From the NCBI RefSeq assembly GCF_000429345.1, contig NZ_AUBR01000019.1, positions 1 to 53,744 of the forward strand: a stretch of 53,744 bases of DNA, in the 5' to 3' direction. Position numbers and translations under genes: made by a program. The DNA comes from Desulfovirgula thermocuniculi DSM 16036. Lineage in GTDB: Bacteria > Bacillota > Desulfotomaculia > Desulfotomaculales > Desulfovirgulaceae. Each line of letters opens with the position of its first letter. Positions within the stretch are counted from its first letter, which is position 1. Below are positions 18,250 through 27,620 of the stretch, in pieces. Below the pieces are notes generated by a model. It was not told the DNA's origin, ran no database searches, and saw only the letters and a list, made by a program, of their open reading frames with translations.

Positions 18250-18540
18250 CTAGCCTCCGGCGAGGGCGGGGTAGAAAACCACCCGGACGTCAGGCGCCAG
18301 TTTATACCGGAGGTCAGGCCGCACCACGCCGTCAACCATTGCCAGCACCAGCCGTGGATTTCCCTCTACCGCGGCGGCAAACCGGGGATACCGACCCACC
18401 ATCACATGAAAGAGATCGGCCAGCGTGGCTCCCGCAGGCACGGTCAGCCAGGTCCCGCCCCGGAGTTCTTCTTCTACCTCCCAGAAGAGCACTTTCACCC
18501 ACACGCGCTGCAAGATTCCAACCCCTGTTTCGCTGAGCAT
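18250..18540 (-). CDS. MoaD/ThiS-family ubiquitin-like protein
   Basis: The C-terminal 80 residues are a beta-grasp MoaD domain: VKVLFWEVEEELRGG, ATLADLFHVM, MVDGVVRPDLRYKLAPDVRVVFYP, ending in the di-glycine LAGG that is activated as thiocarboxylate for pterin-cofactor sulfuration. AOR-type enzymes need a tungsto- or molybdo-pterin, so the neighbouring AOR is the likely beneficiary. The start is doubtful. ATG 18540 (96 aa), a TTG at 18513 and GTG codons nearer 18498 are all in frame and none has a strong ribosome site. The frame also stays open to 18612. Confidence 0.78.
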   Translation of the reverse strand: MLSETGVGILQRVWVKVLFWEVEEELRGGTWLTVPAGATLADLFHVMVGRYPRFAAAVEGNPRLVLAMVDGVVRPDLRYKLAPDVRVVFYPALAGG

Positions 18541-18673
18541 TTCCGGTTGGGGCCGGCCCGCGGCTTTCCTACCGCACACTGCGCTGTACTCAATTAGGGC
18601 GGCGCTCCCCAAAAGCCCATTGAGGGGAAAAGCCGCGGTGGCGTTACGCCTACCCGAAAAGGAACCGGCGAAA

Positions 18674-19471
18674 TCACTTTCTCTCAGTACCCAAATCCAT
18701 GGCCAGGAGGGCGGCCCCCAGGGCGGCGGTAATCTCCGGCTCGGGAGGAATGGCCAGGGCGCGGGCGTACCTCTCCCTCATGGCCTTCACCACCCCTTTG
18801 TTGCGGGCCACGCCGCCGGTGAAGACCACCTCGGGCTCCAGCCCCACCCTCTCGGCCAGCGCAAGCACCCGCGCCGCCACCGCCGCGCAGATCCCGGCCA
18901 CGATGTCCTCCTTGGGCTCCCCCCGGGCAATGCAGGAGACGACCTCCGACTCGGCAAAAACCGTGCAGGTGGAGGATATGCACAGGGGGCGGCTGCTCTT
19001 TTCCGCAAGATGCCCCAGCTCCTCCACCGGCACCTCCAGGGCCTGGGCCATCACCTCCAGGAAGCGTCCCGTGCCGGCGGCGCACTTGTCGTTCATGGCA
19101 AAGTCCAGCACCCTGCCCTGGGGGGAAATCCTGATCACCTTGCTGTCCTGGCCGCCGATGTCGATGACCGTGCGGGCGGCAGGAAAAAGGCGGGCAATGG
19201 CGCGGGCCTGGCAGGAGATTTCCGAAAACTCGCGGTCGGCGGGGTAGGTCACGCGCCCGTACCCGGTGGCCACCACGGTCACCTCCTCCTGCCGCGCCCC
19301 CACCTTTTCCAGCATCCCGGAAAGCAGGCGGTGAGCCACTTCCTTTCCGGCGTAGCCCGAGCGGGCCCACGCCCGGGAGACCATCTCTCCTTTTGCGTCC
19401 AGCAGGACCACCTTGGTGGTCAGGGAACCGATGTCCACGCCACAAAAGAACTTTTTTTTCAAAGTGTTCAA
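18674..19471 (-). CDS. ATP-dependent activase of 2-hydroxyacyl-CoA dehydratase family
   Basis: 265 aa, BadF/BadG/HgdC family. The ASKHA phosphate loop FFCGVDIGSLTTKVVLLD is N-terminal, with ATGYGR and VIDIGGQDSKVI following. The cysteines of the bridging 4Fe-4S cluster are in NDKCAAGTGRFLE and SSTCTVFAESEV. The enzyme delivers one electron, driven by ATP, to the dehydratase whose two subunits are encoded just upstream (8-nt gap). A single activase gene, rather than a BcrA/BcrD pair, favours a dehydratase over a class I benzoyl-CoA reductase. Confidence 0.92.
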   Translation of the reverse strand: MNTLKKKFFCGVDIGSLTTKVVLLDAKGEMVSRAWARSGYAGKEVAHRLLSGMLEKVGARQEEVTVVATGYGRVTYPADREFSEISCQARAIARLFPAARTVIDIGGQDSKVIRISPQGRVLDFAMNDKCAAGTGRFLEVMAQALEVPVEELGHLAEKSSRPLCISSTCTVFAESEVVSCIARGEPKEDIVAGICAAVAARVLALAERVGLEPEVVFTGGVARNKGVVKAMRERYARALAIPPEPEITAALGAALLAMDLGTERK

Positions 19472-19479
19472 GCCCCCTC

Positions 19480-20700
19480 CTAAAGTGCCAGAGCCTCCAG
19501 GAAAGCCTGCGCGCGGTTAAGAACGGTTTCCTCGGCAAAAGCCCGCGGGTCGGTCTGGTCCGCCTCGACGACCAGGCCCGGTATCCCGGTCTGCTCCACC
19601 ACCTGGCGGCGGATTTCCTCCTGTACCAGGGAGTAAGGCTTGCACGAGCGGTTGGAGTGCATGACAAAGCCGTCCACGGCAAAGTCCCTTATTAACTCTA
19701 CCATCTGCCGCACCCGGAACTGAAGGCTCCTGTTTAAAAAAATCCCCGCGTAGGCTTCGGCCAGGCTCTCCAGCGGGTCCTCCCTCACGGCCATCTCGGT
19801 ATCCCAGCCCCCGGTGTAGGTGTCGGTAACAAAGCAGGCTCCCCTTTCAGCAAAGAAGCGGAAAAAGCGGTTGAGCCTGTACCAGATGGCAATGTTGTCC
19901 CACAGCAGCCGCACCCTTTCACCCGGCACGGCGGCTATGCCTTTTTTAACCCTCTCCCGCACCTCTGAGAGCAGGAGGCGGTAGTAGTGCACGGCCTGGG
20001 GGGTGCCGCGGAGGACCACAATGGGGGCCATGTGGATGAAGAGGTCTGGCGCGTTGAGGGGCGAGGGGCGGTGGCGGCCCATGTACCTGATCTCCCGCCA
20101 GAGCAACACGGCTTCGTTGCTGAGGCCCATGATGCGCCTCGCCCGCGCGGCGTCCCAGCGCCTCCCCGTCAGGCGGGACAACTCCTCCACCATGGCCCGA
20201 AGCTGCTCCTGGACGTAGGCCACCGCCCGGTCCTCCAGCTCCCCGGCAATAAAGGGCGTGTCGATAAACAAAAGGGGAACGCGCAGGCGCCGCGCCAGCT
20301 CCTCGTACCACTTGAGCACGGTGCCGCAGATGTTGTTGCAGGCCACCAGAAGGTCCGGCGGCGGCAATTTTTTTAAGGGCGCGTGCTCCGGGGAGAAGAG
20401 AGACCCCAGGTGGCAGCGGGCGTAGGAGCAGAGGTCCTGGGAGTAGCCCCGTGCCTCCGCCGCCTGGCAGAGGGCAAGGGAAGCCCGCCGCGCCCCGCAG
20501 AGAGCCCCGTAGTTCTCCGGGTAAAAGGGGTGAATGCCGAATACCCGCAGGATTTCCACCGGGGCGCCGCTGGTCACCCAGGCCAGAGGCCGGCGCAGGA
20601 GAGGCCCCCACAGGGAGTGGTAGCGGGAAGAGAGGTAGTAGCGCGACATGAGGCGCCCCAGCCGGCGGGCGCTGTGCAAAGTATGCTGCTTGTCGCTCAA
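19480..20700 (-). CDS. 2-hydroxyacyl-CoA dehydratase-type subunit (HgdB/FldB-like)
   Basis: 406 aa, DUF/HGD-D family. Segments VEILRVFGIHPFYPENYGALCGARR, CSYARCHLGSL and LLVACNNICGTVLKWYEE carry the cysteines that hold the substrate-reducing 4Fe-4S cluster. The C-terminal DGFVMHSNRSCKPYSLVQ is the usual family block. Its ATG overlaps the stop of the gene at 20697 by four nt, so translation is coupled. It pairs with the next subunit and the activase to remove water from a 2-hydroxyacyl-CoA, or to do a related radical reduction. The substrate is unknown. Confidence 0.9.
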   Translation of the reverse strand: MSDKQHTLHSARRLGRLMSRYYLSSRYHSLWGPLLRRPLAWVTSGAPVEILRVFGIHPFYPENYGALCGARRASLALCQAAEARGYSQDLCSYARCHLGSLFSPEHAPLKKLPPPDLLVACNNICGTVLKWYEELARRLRVPLLFIDTPFIAGELEDRAVAYVQEQLRAMVEELSRLTGRRWDAARARRIMGLSNEAVLLWREIRYMGRHRPSPLNAPDLFIHMAPIVVLRGTPQAVHYYRLLLSEVRERVKKGIAAVPGERVRLLWDNIAIWYRLNRFFRFFAERGACFVTDTYTGGWDTEMAVREDPLESLAEAYAGIFLNRSLQFRVRQMVELIRDFAVDGFVMHSNRSCKPYSLVQEEIRRQVVEQTGIPGLVVEADQTDPRAFAEETVLNRAQAFLEALAL

Positions 20701-21818
20701 GGCCCAGATCCCCCCGAAAGTTGCTCTAAAAAGGCCTGCAGGCGGGTGCGCTCCTGCTCGCCAACTACCGGTCCCTCCGTCTCCAGCACCAGTACGGGCA
20801 CCCCCGCGCCCCGCAAGGCACCGGCGACGTGCACCGCGTCCCAGGCGTGGGGCTCGCAGTATTTGCGCAGGATCAGGACCAACCCGTGCGCACCCTTACT
20901 CCTCACCAGCTGCAGGAGGTAGCGGGCGCGGGCCTCTAGGCCCAGGTGCCGGCAGGGGCACGGGGGCCGGGAGGCGAGCCTCCTGGCCAGGGCCACCAGC
21001 GGCGGCAGGCTCTCCTCTACAGGGGCGGCGTAGTGGCGGTAGCCCGTGCAGGTGTCGTCGGCCACCACGCGCCCCCCCAGCTCTTCCACGAGGCGGTAAA
21101 AGTCGTCCGTTTCCAGTACCGCCCCGCTCACGGCCAGGAGCCGGCGCCCGGCAGGGCGTGAAGCCCGCGCCGCCAGCCCCGGCAGCGCCTCCTCCAGGAG
21201 CCGGAGGAACTCCCGGCGCGGCATGACCTGGCCCGCCCGCAGCACGGCGGCCACCAGCGGGGAAGGCAGCCCTGCCCTCAGCTCTTCCAGCCGGCCTACC
21301 AGGGCGCGCACGCGGTTATGCAGTTTGACGGCCTCCCGCAGCGCGTCCTCCCGGGGCTCCTCACCCCACGCGCCGGCCAGCCGCGCGTAGAGGGCGGAAA
21401 GCTCCTCCGTATAATACTCCTCGGCCCCGCAGGCCAGGGGCGCCACGGGCGGCACCAGGTAAAAGACCGGCATCCCCGCGGCGTAGCGCCAGATGTCTCC
21501 CAGGCACTGCATGGTGTCGCAGGCGTGGGCAAAGCCGGCGCCGGCAAGAAAGCCGAGGGTGCCTTTCTCTCCCAGCTCCAGGCAGCCCCGGGCCACGGTG
21601 CAGCAGTAGGCGGGCAGCCTGGCCGGCGATCCCGGCCTGGCGGGCGGGAGCACCCGCAGGGGCTCGCCGCCGAGGGCCGAAACCAGCTCCTCCGGCCAAC
21701 AGCTGCAGAAAAAGCCCAAGAAGCGCCTGCCGGGGTAGCGCGCCGCCCACGCCGCCGGCGCCGACGACGCGACCTCCAGGATTTCGTGCAGTTCCCCGGA
21801 CCCCGTGCCGTAGCTCAC
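20697..21818 (-). CDS. 2-hydroxyacyl-CoA dehydratase-type second subunit
   Basis: 373 aa, same superfamily but more diverged than its neighbour. Recognisable blocks are RRFLGFFCSCWPEELVSALG, GFAHACDTMQCLGDIWRY, the DDTCTGYRHY segment and KGAHGLVLILRKYCEPHAWD near the end. The paired cysteines in these blocks fit the second 4Fe-4S cluster of the heterodimer. It overlaps both the ligase stop (21815) and the next start (20700) by four nt each, giving a tightly coupled ligase-dehydratase set. Confidence 0.88.
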   Translation of the reverse strand: MSYGTGSGELHEILEVASSAPAAWAARYPGRRFLGFFCSCWPEELVSALGGEPLRVLPPARPGSPARLPAYCCTVARGCLELGEKGTLGFLAGAGFAHACDTMQCLGDIWRYAAGMPVFYLVPPVAPLACGAEEYYTEELSALYARLAGAWGEEPREDALREAVKLHNRVRALVGRLEELRAGLPSPLVAAVLRAGQVMPRREFLRLLEEALPGLAARASRPAGRRLLAVSGAVLETDDFYRLVEELGGRVVADDTCTGYRHYAAPVEESLPPLVALARRLASRPPCPCRHLGLEARARYLLQLVRSKGAHGLVLILRKYCEPHAWDAVHVAGALRGAGVPVLVLETEGPVVGEQERTRLQAFLEQLSGGSGP

Positions 21819-23473
21819 TGCTTTTTCGCCTCCTCCCTCAGCTCCCTCCGCAGCACCTTGCCGATGGCGCTCTTGGGGAGTTCGGAGCGGAACTCCACTT
21901 CCCTGGGCACCTTGTAGGGCACCAGGTGCCGTCGGCAGTGGGCGATGATCTCCTCGGCAGTGGCCGCCTGCCCCTCCCGGAGCACTACAAAAGCCTTGAC
22001 CACCTCGCCCCGGTATTCGTCCGGCACCCCCACCACGCAGGCCTCCTTGACCGCCGGGTGCTCGTAGAGCACGTCCTCCACCTCCCGCGGGTAGACGTTG
22101 AAGCCGCCGGTGATGATGAGGTCCTTCTTGCGCTCCACGAGGTAAAAATAACCGTCCTCGTCCATGCGCGCAATGTCCCCCGTGTACAGCCAGCCCCCGC
22201 GGATCACCCGGGAGGTTTCCTCGGGCAGGTTGAGGTAGCCCAGCATGATGTCGGGGCTTTTGATCACCAGTTCGCCGGCCTCGCCGGGCGGCAGCTCCCT
22301 CTCCCCCGTCTCCACGTCCACAATTTTCATGATCGTGTCGGGGAAGGGAATGCCGATGCTCCCTTCCTTATTGGTACCGCGGTAAGGGTTGCAGCACTTG
22401 GCGGTAACTGCTTCGGTAAGACCGTAGCCCTCCATCAGGCGGCTGCCGGTGAGCTTCTCAAAGCGGCGCTTTACCTCCGGCGGCAAGGGCGCCGCCCCCA
22501 CAAAGCAGCCCCGCAGGGAGGAGAGGTCGTAGCGCGCCAGGCGGGGGTGGTTGATGAGGCCGATGTACATGGTGGGGACGCCGGCAAAAAGGGTGACGCG
22601 GTAGCGGGCAATGGCGCGCAGCACGTCCTCCGGGCGGTAGCGGGGGAGGAGAACCGTGGTCCCGCCGGCAATCATGATGGCGTTTAAGCCCACGCTCATA
22701 CCGAAGCCGTGAAAAATGGGCAACACGGTCAAAAAGCGGTCCTCAGGCTGCACGTGCACCCAGGCAATGCAGTGCATGGCGTTGGCCACCAGGGCAAAAT
22801 TGGAGAGCATGACGCCCTTGGGCCTGCCGGTGGTCCCGGCGGTGTAGAGGATGACCGCCGGCTCGCGGCGCACGTCCACGGGAGCGGGAGGGCCAAACCC
22901 GGGGCCGTCAATTAATTGCTTGAAAGAGAGGCCGGGCTTAGCAGGTACCTTTTGCCGCAGGCGGTAGAGGAGGGCCAGGTGAAGGGGCAAGAAATCGGCC
23001 AGCGAGGTGCCGATGAGCCGGGGTGCGCCGGCGCCCTGCCGGGCCAGCCTCTCGCAGGCTGCCGCGGCGCGGGAGTAAAAGAGGTCCAGCACCACCGCCG
23101 CCTTAACTTGCGCGTCGCCAAAGATGAACTCCAGCTCCCGTTCGGTGCTCAAGGGGTTCACGGGCACGGCTGCGGCCCCCAGGCGCAAAATGCCGTAGTA
23201 GGCCACCGCAAACTGCGGGCAGTTGGGCAGGATCAGGGCCACGCGGTCGCCGCGCGCAACGCCCAGCTCTTTTAAGGAGCGGGCAAAGGTATCCGACCAG
23301 GACAGCAGCTGACCGTGAGTAACGCGCCGCCCGAAGAAGATTAGGGCCGCGCGCCCCGGGTCCTTTGCCGCCGCCTCTTCCACCAGTGCGGCCAGGGGTT
23401 TTTCCGGGTACTCCAGGTGGGGGGGAACCCCGGGGTCGTAGCTGGCCAACCAGGGCAAGGAGTTCACAACCAA
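21815..23473 (-). CDS. Acyl-CoA ligase (AMP-forming, long-chain fatty acid or aryl type)
   Basis: 552 aa, ANL superfamily. The P-loop-like motif YTAGTTGRPKGVMLSN (A3), GYGLTEA (A5), YTGDIARMDEDGYFYLVERKKDLIITGG (A7-A8) and the C-terminal lysine in PKSAIGKVLRREL (A10) are all intact, so it should adenylate an acid and form the CoA thioester. It is the first enzyme gene after the FadR-type regulator, six nt away, and is coupled to the dehydratase subunits. It probably activates the acid produced by AOR or taken up from outside. Confidence 0.93.
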   Translation of the reverse strand: MVVNSLPWLASYDPGVPPHLEYPEKPLAALVEEAAAKDPGRAALIFFGRRVTHGQLLSWSDTFARSLKELGVARGDRVALILPNCPQFAVAYYGILRLGAAAVPVNPLSTERELEFIFGDAQVKAAVVLDLFYSRAAAACERLARQGAGAPRLIGTSLADFLPLHLALLYRLRQKVPAKPGLSFKQLIDGPGFGPPAPVDVRREPAVILYTAGTTGRPKGVMLSNFALVANAMHCIAWVHVQPEDRFLTVLPIFHGFGMSVGLNAIMIAGGTTVLLPRYRPEDVLRAIARYRVTLFAGVPTMYIGLINHPRLARYDLSSLRGCFVGAAPLPPEVKRRFEKLTGSRLMEGYGLTEAVTAKCCNPYRGTNKEGSIGIPFPDTIMKIVDVETGERELPPGEAGELVIKSPDIMLGYLNLPEETSRVIRGGWLYTGDIARMDEDGYFYLVERKKDLIITGGFNVYPREVEDVLYEHPAVKEACVVGVPDEYRGEVVKAFVVLREGQAATAEEIIAHCRRHLVPYKVPREVEFRSELPKSAIGKVLRRELREEAKKQ

Positions 23474-23479
23474 CCCTCC

Positions 23480-24184
23480 TTATGCAAAAAGCATCCTGTA
23501 GGCCCCCTTGAGGTGGTTTTCCATCTCGCGGGCGGCCAGGTCGCCGTCGCGCGCGGAAATGGCCGCCGCAATGCGCCGGTGTCCTTCCAGGCACCACTGC
23601 CGGCAGGCGGGCTCGCGGTGCAGCAGCTCGGCATAGCGCCGCATGATCACCCACATGGTGATGTCGATGGAGTAAAGCACCTCGCTCCTGCTGGCCCTGC
23701 CCACGGCCAGGTGGAACTTTTCGTCGAGGGCGGTAAAGCCCCTGCCCTCCCCGGCGCCTTCCTCCATGCGCGAAATCAAGCTTTCCAGCGCGGCCAGATC
23801 TTCCTCCCCGGCCCGCAGCGCGGCCAGGCGGGCCATGCTGGCCTCAATGCAGGTGACCGCCTCAAAGGCGCTGCGCAGGGAAGCCTCGTCCAGGCCGTCC
23901 TCCACCAGGAAGTGAAAAACCAGGGCCTCCGCCCCCAGGTTGGGCACGGGGTCGGCGACAAAAACCCCTTCCCCGGCGCGTTTTTTCAGCACCCGCATGA
24001 ACTCCAGCACGCGGAGGGCCTCGCGGACCGTGCCCCGGTTCACGCCGAGCATCTCGGCCAGCTCCCGCTCGCCGGGCAGCTGGTCTCCCGGGCGGAAATG
24101 CCCTTCCCTGATGAGGCGCAAGATCTGCCCGGCCACACCTTCATAGAGGCTGTGCTTCCTCAAAGGCTTTAAAATGACCCCCAC
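23480..24184 (-). CDS. GntR/FadR-family transcriptional regulator
   Basis: About 234 aa. N-terminal winged helix (VAGQILRLIREGHFRPGDQLPGERELAEMLGVNRGTVREALRVLE) and a C-terminal FCD helical domain with candidate metal or ligand histidines (FHLAVGRAS, EGHRRIAAAI, ENHLKGAYRM). It is the first gene of the acid/aldehyde cluster and most likely senses its acid or acyl-CoA. The start is odd. AGGAGG at 24184-24189 is correctly spaced only for an ATT at 24175; a GTG at 24184 overlaps the site. The promoter at 24222-24250 rules out starts farther upstream. Confidence 0.88.
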   Translation of the reverse strand: MGVILKPLRKHSLYEGVAGQILRLIREGHFRPGDQLPGERELAEMLGVNRGTVREALRVLEFMRVLKKRAGEGVFVADPVPNLGAEALVFHFLVEDGLDEASLRSAFEAVTCIEASMARLAALRAGEEDLAALESLISRMEEGAGEGRGFTALDEKFHLAVGRASRSEVLYSIDITMWVIMRRYAELLHREPACRQWCLEGHRRIAAAISARDGDLAAREMENHLKGAYRMLFA

Positions 24185-24209
24185 CTCCTGCAGCGGTTGA
24201 GTGGCCGAG

Positions 24210-24220
24210 TGGTTCAACCA
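24210..24220. promoter_or_regulatory. FadR-subfamily operator TGGTTCAACCA
   Basis: Perfect match to the FadR/PdhR-type consensus TNGTNNNACNA, in the form TGGT-N3-ACCA. It lies directly downstream of the -10 box of the regulator's own promoter, so binding would autorepress the cluster. A related TGGTACCA at 24321-24328 lies in front of arsC. Confidence 0.7.
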
Positions 24221-24221
24221 A

Positions 24222-24250
24222 AGGTTAACAAAAAAAACCACCCTTGTCAA
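24222..24250 (-). promoter_or_regulatory. Promoter of the FadR-ligase-dehydratase-AOR cluster
   Basis: Minus strand: -35 TTGACA (24245-24250), a 17-nt spacer with eight T residues, and -10 TAACCT (24222-24227). The operator at 24210-24220 covers the expected transcription start. Confidence 0.65.
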
Positions 24251-24351
24251 GAAAAATTATGCAACTCGCAATAATTTAAATCTTCCCGGCAAGGCGGGGG
24301 CAGCATTTTTTATGGTAGAATGGTACCACAAAGAGCGGGGAGGAAGGTCAT

Positions 24352-24777
<426 letters not shown>

Positions 24778-24780
24778 GCC

Positions 24781-24894
24781 GTGCCCCGGATGGACCAGCC
24801 TTGCTACGCCGACTTTATGCCGGATTACTTGGCTTTTTGCCGGGAATACGACCGCTCCCTGCGGGAGGTTTACGGCAGTGGTCGACAGGGATAA
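24781..24894 (+). CDS. Small hypothetical ORF after arsC
   Basis: 37 codons from a GTG three nt beyond the arsC stop, with GGAGGGGGAG placed just upstream inside the arsC end. The peptide is acidic and aromatic (begins MPRMDQPCYADFMPDYL, ends VYGSGRQG). I recognise no family. It could be a real coupled small protein or the remnant of a longer arsenic gene. Confidence 0.35.
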   Translation: MPRMDQPCYADFMPDYLAFCREYDRSLREVYGSGRQG

Positions 24895-24947
24895 GCTCCG
24901 GGTCAAGATTGCTTTTATATAATTTAAAACTAAGGCAGGTGCCTTTC

Positions 24948-25589
24948 ATGCCCATCCTGTGGTTAATCTACCTTATCCTCCTGCTCCCCTTCTTGCTCTT
25001 CGTCCTCTTCTTTCAGGTGACGGCCTTTTCCTTCACCAAGCTGGGGCTTTCCCCGCAGGGAGCCGTCTTGCTCTTCAGCCTTTCCCTGGTGGGCGGGCTC
25101 ATCAACATTCCCGTTTCGCGGCGGCGCATCATGCTGGAGGAGCGGCCTTTTCCCTTTCCCTTCCCCTTTTTCTTTTACTACCCCCCGCGGGTGCGGGAGC
25201 AGGTCATTGCCGTCAACGTGGGCGGGGCGGTCATCCCCGCGCTCTTTTCCTTCTACCTCCTGGGGCGCGCTCCCCTGCTGCCCGCCCTCCTGGCCACTGC
25301 CGCCGTCACGGTGGTAGCCAGGAGCCTGGCCCGCCCCGTGCCGGGCGTGGGCATTTCCCTACCCGCCTTCATCCCGCCCCTGGTGGCCGCGGCGGCGGCG
25401 CTGCTCCTGGCCGGCCAGCACGCCGCCCCTGTGGCCTACATCGCCGGCGTGTGGGGAACGCTCATTGGCGCCGACCTCTTAAATTTACACCGCGTGCGGG
25501 AGCTGGGCGCCCACGTGCTCTCCATCGGCGGCGCCGGGGTTTTTGACGGCATCTTTTTAGTGGGCGTGGTGGCCGCCCTGCTGGCGTGA
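24948..25589 (+). CDS. DUF1614 membrane protein
   Basis: 213 aa from the ATG at 24948; the open frame extends farther upstream but without support. Seven or so hydrophobic segments. The pattern LVGGLINIPV, REQVIAVNVGGAVIPALFSFYLL and GTLIGADLLNLHRVRELGAHVLSIGGAGVFDGIFLVG is that of DUF1614, a putative membrane family of unknown function with aspartates inside the last segments. A TATAAT at 24917-24922 may be its promoter. It is followed by the folded leader and ytaF. Confidence 0.88.
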   Translation: MPILWLIYLILLLPFLLFVLFFQVTAFSFTKLGLSPQGAVLLFSLSLVGGLINIPVSRRRIMLEERPFPFPFPFFFYYPPRVREQVIAVNVGGAVIPALFSFYLLGRAPLLPALLATAAVTVVARSLARPVPGVGISLPAFIPPLVAAAAALLLAGQHAAPVAYIAGVWGTLIGADLLNLHRVRELGAHVLSIGGAGVFDGIFLVGVVAALLA

Positions 25590-25603
25590 GGAAAAACTAA
25601 AAA

Positions 25604-25682
25604 CCACCAGGCACCAACGCCGCCTCCCCTCCATACCTATGGAGATCAGCTAGCGGTCTGATGCCGGGAGGGGAAATGCCTG

Positions 25683-25686
<4 letters not shown>
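25604..25686 (+). ncRNA. Folded mRNA leader sequestering the ytaF ribosome site and start
   Basis: CCACCAGGCA (25604-25613) pairs perfectly with TGCCTGGTGG (25677-25686), which includes the GTG start codon. Inside, CCCCTCC (25626-25632) pairs with GGAGGGG (25667-25673), the ribosome site. ATCAG (25645-25649) pairs with CTGAT (25658-25662), and CCAT/ATGG can form a further small hairpin. The nested design fits a translational switch. I do not see the conserved loops of the yybP-ykoY manganese riboswitch. Confidence 0.6.
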
Positions 25687-27379
<1,693 letters not shown>

Positions 27380-27415
27380 CTAGTACAAACTTTCACATAG
27401 AGGGGCAATTTTAAA

Positions 27416-27446
27416 GCCGCACCCGCAAGGGTGCGGCTCTCTTTTT
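27416..27446. terminator. Terminator stem-loop 3' of the SelC-like tRNA
   Basis: GCCGCACCC (27416-27424) and GGGTGCGGC (27429-27437) with a 4-nt loop. On the plus strand TCTCTTTTTT follows; on the minus strand, as part of the tRNA transcript, TTTAAAATT follows. It can work in both directions. Confidence 0.65.
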
Positions 27447-27543
27447 TGGAGGGGAGAGGTCGGAATCGAACCGGACCCCAGCCGGGAACGCCGGCCGGCC
27501 GACGGGTTTGCAGCCCGCGGGGGGCACCAGCCCCTCTCTCCCC
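27447..27543 (-). tRNA. SelC-like tRNA with GCA (Cys) anticodon and long variable arm
   Basis: 97 nt with encoded CCA. Acceptor GGGGAGAG/CTCTCCCC, 8 bp, discriminator U. D arm GGGGC-TGGT-GCCCC with a 4-nt loop. Anticodon stem GCGGG/CCCGT around loop CTGCAAA, so the anticodon is GCA (27509-27511), reading UGC and UGU. Variable arm CCGGCCGG-CGTTC-CCGGCTGG, 8 bp. T loop TTCGATT on a stem GTC(C)GG/CCGAC with one bulged C. The eight-bp acceptor, tiny D loop and long variable arm are those of bacterial selenocysteine tRNA, whose anticodon is normally UCA. An ordinary tRNA-Cys has a 7-bp acceptor and short variable loop. TATAAT lies seven nt upstream. Confidence 0.85.
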
Positions 27544-27549
27544 GGCGCT

Positions 27550-27555
27550 ATTATA
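27550..27555 (-). promoter_or_regulatory. -10 box of the SelC-like tRNA
   Basis: TATAAT on the minus strand, six nt before the first tRNA base; TGACAT about 18 nt farther upstream is a possible -35. The gene would thus be transcribed nearly from its first nucleotide. Confidence 0.55.
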
Positions 27556-27620
27556 CAATGAAGAGCTTTATTAATGTCATTTAATTTTTTTATGTGCGAC
27601 GCGCCGCTCATAAAAAGCCG

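Noticed and set aside
27447-27543. Ordinary tRNA-Cys or tRNA-Ser/Leu
   Set aside because: Class I tRNA-Cys has no 8-bp variable arm, and the anticodon fits neither Ser nor Leu; the 8-bp acceptor and 4-nt D loop point to SelC.
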